A stretch of 64,000 nucleotides of DNA from Semisulcospira habei (Eukaryota > Mollusca > Gastropoda > Semisulcospiridae), in NCBI GenBank assembly GCA_036245525.1, contig BTPG01000003.1:192058164-192122163 (forward strand), in the 5' to 3' direction. The position numbers were made by a program, and so were the translations under genes. This document shows, in pieces, positions 61,331-64,000 of the stretch (the stretch's first letter is position 1; every line of letters begins with the position of its first letter). The notes beneath the pieces were generated by a model, which had not been told where the DNA came from, ran no database searches, and worked only from the letters and a program-made list of their open reading frames with translations.

Positions 61331-62016
61331 TCGTTCGCGAAGTCAAGCCAAGAGGTCTAAACTGGAAAGCTAATGTAACAGCACAGATTAGTATTACGTC
61401 CATGCAAGAATTACAGGCCTAGCAACCGTACAATCTGTGTGCTGGTCTGTGATCTTGGACCGTACGGTGACTGAAGGTTCTAACATGTGACATATCCCCA
61501 ACAGACGATTTCTGGAAATCAGAATTAGGTCAAAATTGCAAGTTTCAACAAAAAAGTGAATGAAAAGTTCAGACAAACACGTGATGTTGTGTGTTTGTCC
61601 AGGCTTTTAATCCACTTTTTCACCAAAACAAGTGCAGTTTTGACCTACTTTGATTTCTTGGCAGACTTGAGATCTAAACACATTTAACTCTGAAGTATAA
61701 CTTTGGAGCGGTCCGCCCAAAAATTATGTTAGTTCAGCAGACAGATCAAGGATGACATTTGAAGGGTGGTAGTATAAAGTGGAGATAATGAATATTCTCT
61801 CAGTCTGTTTTTCTTTCATTACAAAATCAGATACGTGCTTGATAATTCATCACAGAGAACTTGCATAATAAAAAAAATGTTCATTCTAGTCAACATGACA
61901 GCTAATAGGTGCTGCTTTGACTAGCTTAGTGAATTCACAAGCACCAAGGAAATTGTCTAGTGTATGTGATATGCAACCAAGGGGTGAGGGGTATATATAA
62001 TTATAAGCAGACCTAC
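61331..62016. other. Intronic DNA with no gene recognised
   Basis: AT-rich intron sequence past the LINE. A possible small inverted motif TTTGTCCAGGC / GCCTGG is not convincing. Nothing resembling an exon or element end is seen until the exon 1 donor at 62011. Confidence 0.4.
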
Positions 62017-62135
62017 TTGGGGGTGGAGGAGTCCTTGGCGGTGGCCAGCAGATGGTGGGTGGCCGTCAGTACGGCCACAAGCAGTTCCAGTAGATGACCT
62101 TTGTGAATGGCTTCTGCACATGGCAGGTTCATGTC
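62017..62135 (-). CDS. HUWE1: HUWE1, exon 1 (first within window)
   Basis: A 119-bp internal exon with acceptor GTATATGTCCAG and donor GTAGGTCTG. It starts in phase 0 and ends two bases into a Lys codon completed by exon 2. It encodes DMNLPCAEAIHKGHLLELLV, AVLTATHHLLATAKDSSTP: an amphipathic helical segment upstream of the WLAPLL helix. The assignment rests on phase, splice sites and position; sequence identity to known HUWE1 is weaker here than in later exons. Earlier exons lie right of the window. Confidence 0.82.
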
Positions 62136-62250
62136 CTGGACATATACAGATCACGTTTTTACACAGGGATTGCAATTTTGCAGTTCTGGCAAGTCCAGTG
62201 CAGGGTATTATGACTTGCAAGTTTAGAGAGATCAGGCCAACAGGTTTTTC

Positions 62251-62444
62251 TTAACTCATTTAGCCCCAAATCCCTACTGCAGGAGATGGATGGACCATGA
62301 TAATTCAAGGGTAGTGAAGGCGCCAAGCTCATCTGGCACTACCCTTGAATTATCATGATCCATCCATCTCCTGTAACAGGTACATAGTCCTTAACTAGTG
62401 CCTCAAAAATTTGGGAAATGTGATCTTAGGGTTAAATGGGTTAA
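62251..62444. repeat. TTAA-bounded hairpin MITE, complete copy
   Basis: 194 bp from TTAACTCATTTAGCCCC to TAGGGTTAAATGGGTTAA. The arms CAGGAGATGGATGGACCATG ATAATTCAAGGGTAGT and ACTACCCTTGAATTATCATG ATCCATCCATCTCCTG are nearly perfect. It is about 115 bp upstream of exon 1 in the transcribed sense. Confidence 0.8.
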
Positions 62445-62800
62445 AACTAAAATTTGTATCTTACATTAACCCCTTTCGCTGTCAGTGGACACCGATTGCG
62501 TTTTTTAAATAGTAAATTCAAATATCCCCAGCTATCAAAGAACATGATACAAAGTGATTTTAGCAAGAGGCATACAGCCCCCACAGTGGAAAAGCCACTG
62601 GCCATCATAGGAACATGGATTCAAAGTGATATCAGCAAGAGATCTTCAAGAGCACACACAACTGTTGGACTCATGAGGATCTTTATCTCTTGGAGATGGG
62701 TGGTATTTAATTTTCCTCGCAAGTGAAGGAGCTAACCCCCAGCCTTGAGACCTAAAAGCACTGAACCCTGAAGTAGAATTTTGGAGCAGTCCTCTGAAAA

Positions 62801-64000
62801 ATTAAATTTTCTCTAAAATATATTTTTTCGAAAAATACTTACCAATGGCATTACTGATAGGAAGATACGTCTAGCTACTGATTTCAGCCTAAGTCTCTGT
62901 TGTGTAAGCAACACAACCGGGGAGGTGACTCGGGGAGTCGTCGTTTTATATAACTCTCAGAGTGACCTCCCCTCCCTTCCCATAAGGCCCTTTGGGCCTA
63001 GCGACCAGTCATACGCTAAGCAAACGTAGCTGGCGGCAAGCGGGGCAGGTGGGAGGGCCCTTAGAGTAATGCCATCGGTATTTTTCGAAAAAATATATTT
63101 TAGAGAAAAATTAATTTGTTTCCTCAAAAACATTACCGATAGGAAGAATAATGAAAAGGAGGAGGGAGCCGCCCACCATACCCCGTACTGAGAACATGTT
63201 GGTTAACGAGGTGCCCTGGGCGCAAACTCCTGACGAATTTCAACTAAGTGTTACCTATGGCGTCGGTGGCGCCAGGAGGGAGTGTTGCACCGCCGAGACA
63301 TCCCCAACAAGGGCCAGGTTCTCCCGCTGGCCCAAGAGGTCTCGTAGGTAGAAGCGGGCGAAGGTGGAACTCGTTCACGACCCACCGGCCGCCACAATAT
63401 CCCGCACCACACAGTTGTGGTCGAGGCCAAGCGAGAGCGAGTAGGAAACAGGTCTTCCTGGTGACGTCAGCCATAGTGGCTAAGGGCAAAGGTTCGAAGC
63501 GGTTCGAATTAAGCCAAGTGAGGATCCAGGCCAGGTCCCAGGGCGGAAGTAGCGAACGCTGAACAGGTCGCTGTAACTCGAAGTGGGCAAGGAGGTCGGC
63601 GAGGTCTTTGCACGCACCCGGATCCGGTCGGCCCAAATGTCGGTATCTGCGACCATAGAGAGATATCCCCAAATGGTGATAGGGGCCAAGTTTTGTTCGT
63701 CAAAGAGCCACAAGAAGAGCTCCGCTAACTGGGGTGTAGACAAGGCCGTTGGAGACAGTTGTCTGGAGAGGCACCAGGACTGCAGGACTCTCCACTTGCC
63801 CTCGTATACCCTCCTGGTGGAAGCCCTGCGGGCGGCAGCGATAGCCTCCATTGCTGAACGCGAGAAGCCTCTAGCAGTGAGGGCTGACCGCACAACCTCC
63901 AGGCGTGTAATAGGAGCCGCTCCGGACACGCCTTGTTTCAGCATCGTGCGTGGTGTGGGTAAGAGCAGGGGAGCATCCGTGGCGAGGCTCACCAGGTCGG
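62801..64000 (-). mobile_element. DIRS-like element DIRS-E, runs off window
   Basis: The left end ATTTTCTCTAAAATATATTT with ACTTACCAATGGCATTACTG, the inverted GTAATGCCATCGGTATTTTT and the fused internal complementary region (63075-63140) identify a fifth DIRS copy in minus orientation. Its recombinase begins at 63244. RT and gag would lie beyond the right edge. Confidence 0.9.
63244..63992 (-). pseudogene. DIRS-E tyrosine recombinase, internally deleted
   Basis: The N-terminal part is readable: LTARGFSRSAMEAIAAARRA, TRRVYEGKWRVLQSWC, FLWLFDEQNLAPITIWGYLS, DLADLLAHFELQRPVQRS and ADVTRKTCFLLALA. It then jumps to the C-terminal FARFYLRDLLGQRENLALVG region in another frame. About 120 codons holding the catalytic Arg and HxxR are missing. 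This copy cannot make an active recombinase. Confidence 0.85.

Overview
This is animal nuclear DNA: an intron-rich stretch of one conserved protein-coding gene whose introns are packed with nested, mostly decayed transposable elements. The host gene is the HECT-type E3 ubiquitin ligase HUWE1, on the minus strand. Ten exons covering the WWE domain and the segment after it run from 62135 down to 7681. All nine intron junctions have GT/AG ends and compatible phases. The spliced exons total 1365 bases, an open run of 455 codons, so the host gene looks intact here. No start codon, stop codon, promoter or terminator of HUWE1 lies in the window. DIRS, Rex1/CR1-like, RTE-like, I-like, piggyBac-like and Tigger-like elements together suggest a marine invertebrate, most likely a mollusc (gastropod-like). 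That is inference, because no species-diagnostic gene is present.

Layout in window order. 1-6290: plus-strand DIRS-like element (DIRS-A) whose coding core is largely replaced by GC-rich minisatellites containing a 5S rRNA-like unit; a Rex1-like LINE is inserted near its end. 6291-9256: HUWE1 exons 10 and 9 with small foldback elements. 9304-15280: TA-flanked Tigger-like element holding an inverted-duplicated repeat, an RTE LINE, and a CR1/L2 LINE inside that. 15383-15575: exon 8. 17025-21151: DIRS-B, lacking RT/RNase H. 21152-29140: broken I-clade LINE containing a 5.3 kb composite insertion with piggyBac-like remains and a CR1 LINE. 29838-30902: exons 7 and 6. 30933-40636: DIRS-C with four nested insertions. 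41153-41556: SINE with a near-perfect palindrome, next to exon 5 (41577-41697). 42062-55413: DIRS-D carrying an RTE-like fragment and a nearly complete 6.4 kb I-clade LINE, itself split by a SINE. 55508-56592: exons 4, 3 and 2. 56936-61330: tRNA-like sequence and an RTE-like LINE, again split by a SINE. 62017-62135: exon 1 as numbered here. 62801-64000: DIRS-E, running off the window.

The elements do not work together as a pathway; what can be read is a history. Target-site duplications give insertion order: DIRS-D, then the I-LINE in its gag, then the SINE in the I-LINE. They also show several families exactly as they integrated. DIRS-B to DIRS-E lie in the same orientation as HUWE1; DIRS-A is opposite. 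The features most worth a second look are the palindromic SINE beside a HUWE1 splice donor, the 5S-like unit inside a DIRS minisatellite, independent in-frame repeat expansions in DIRS gag genes, a 42-bp LINE micro-insertion, and a TTAA-bounded hairpin family repeated through this one gene.
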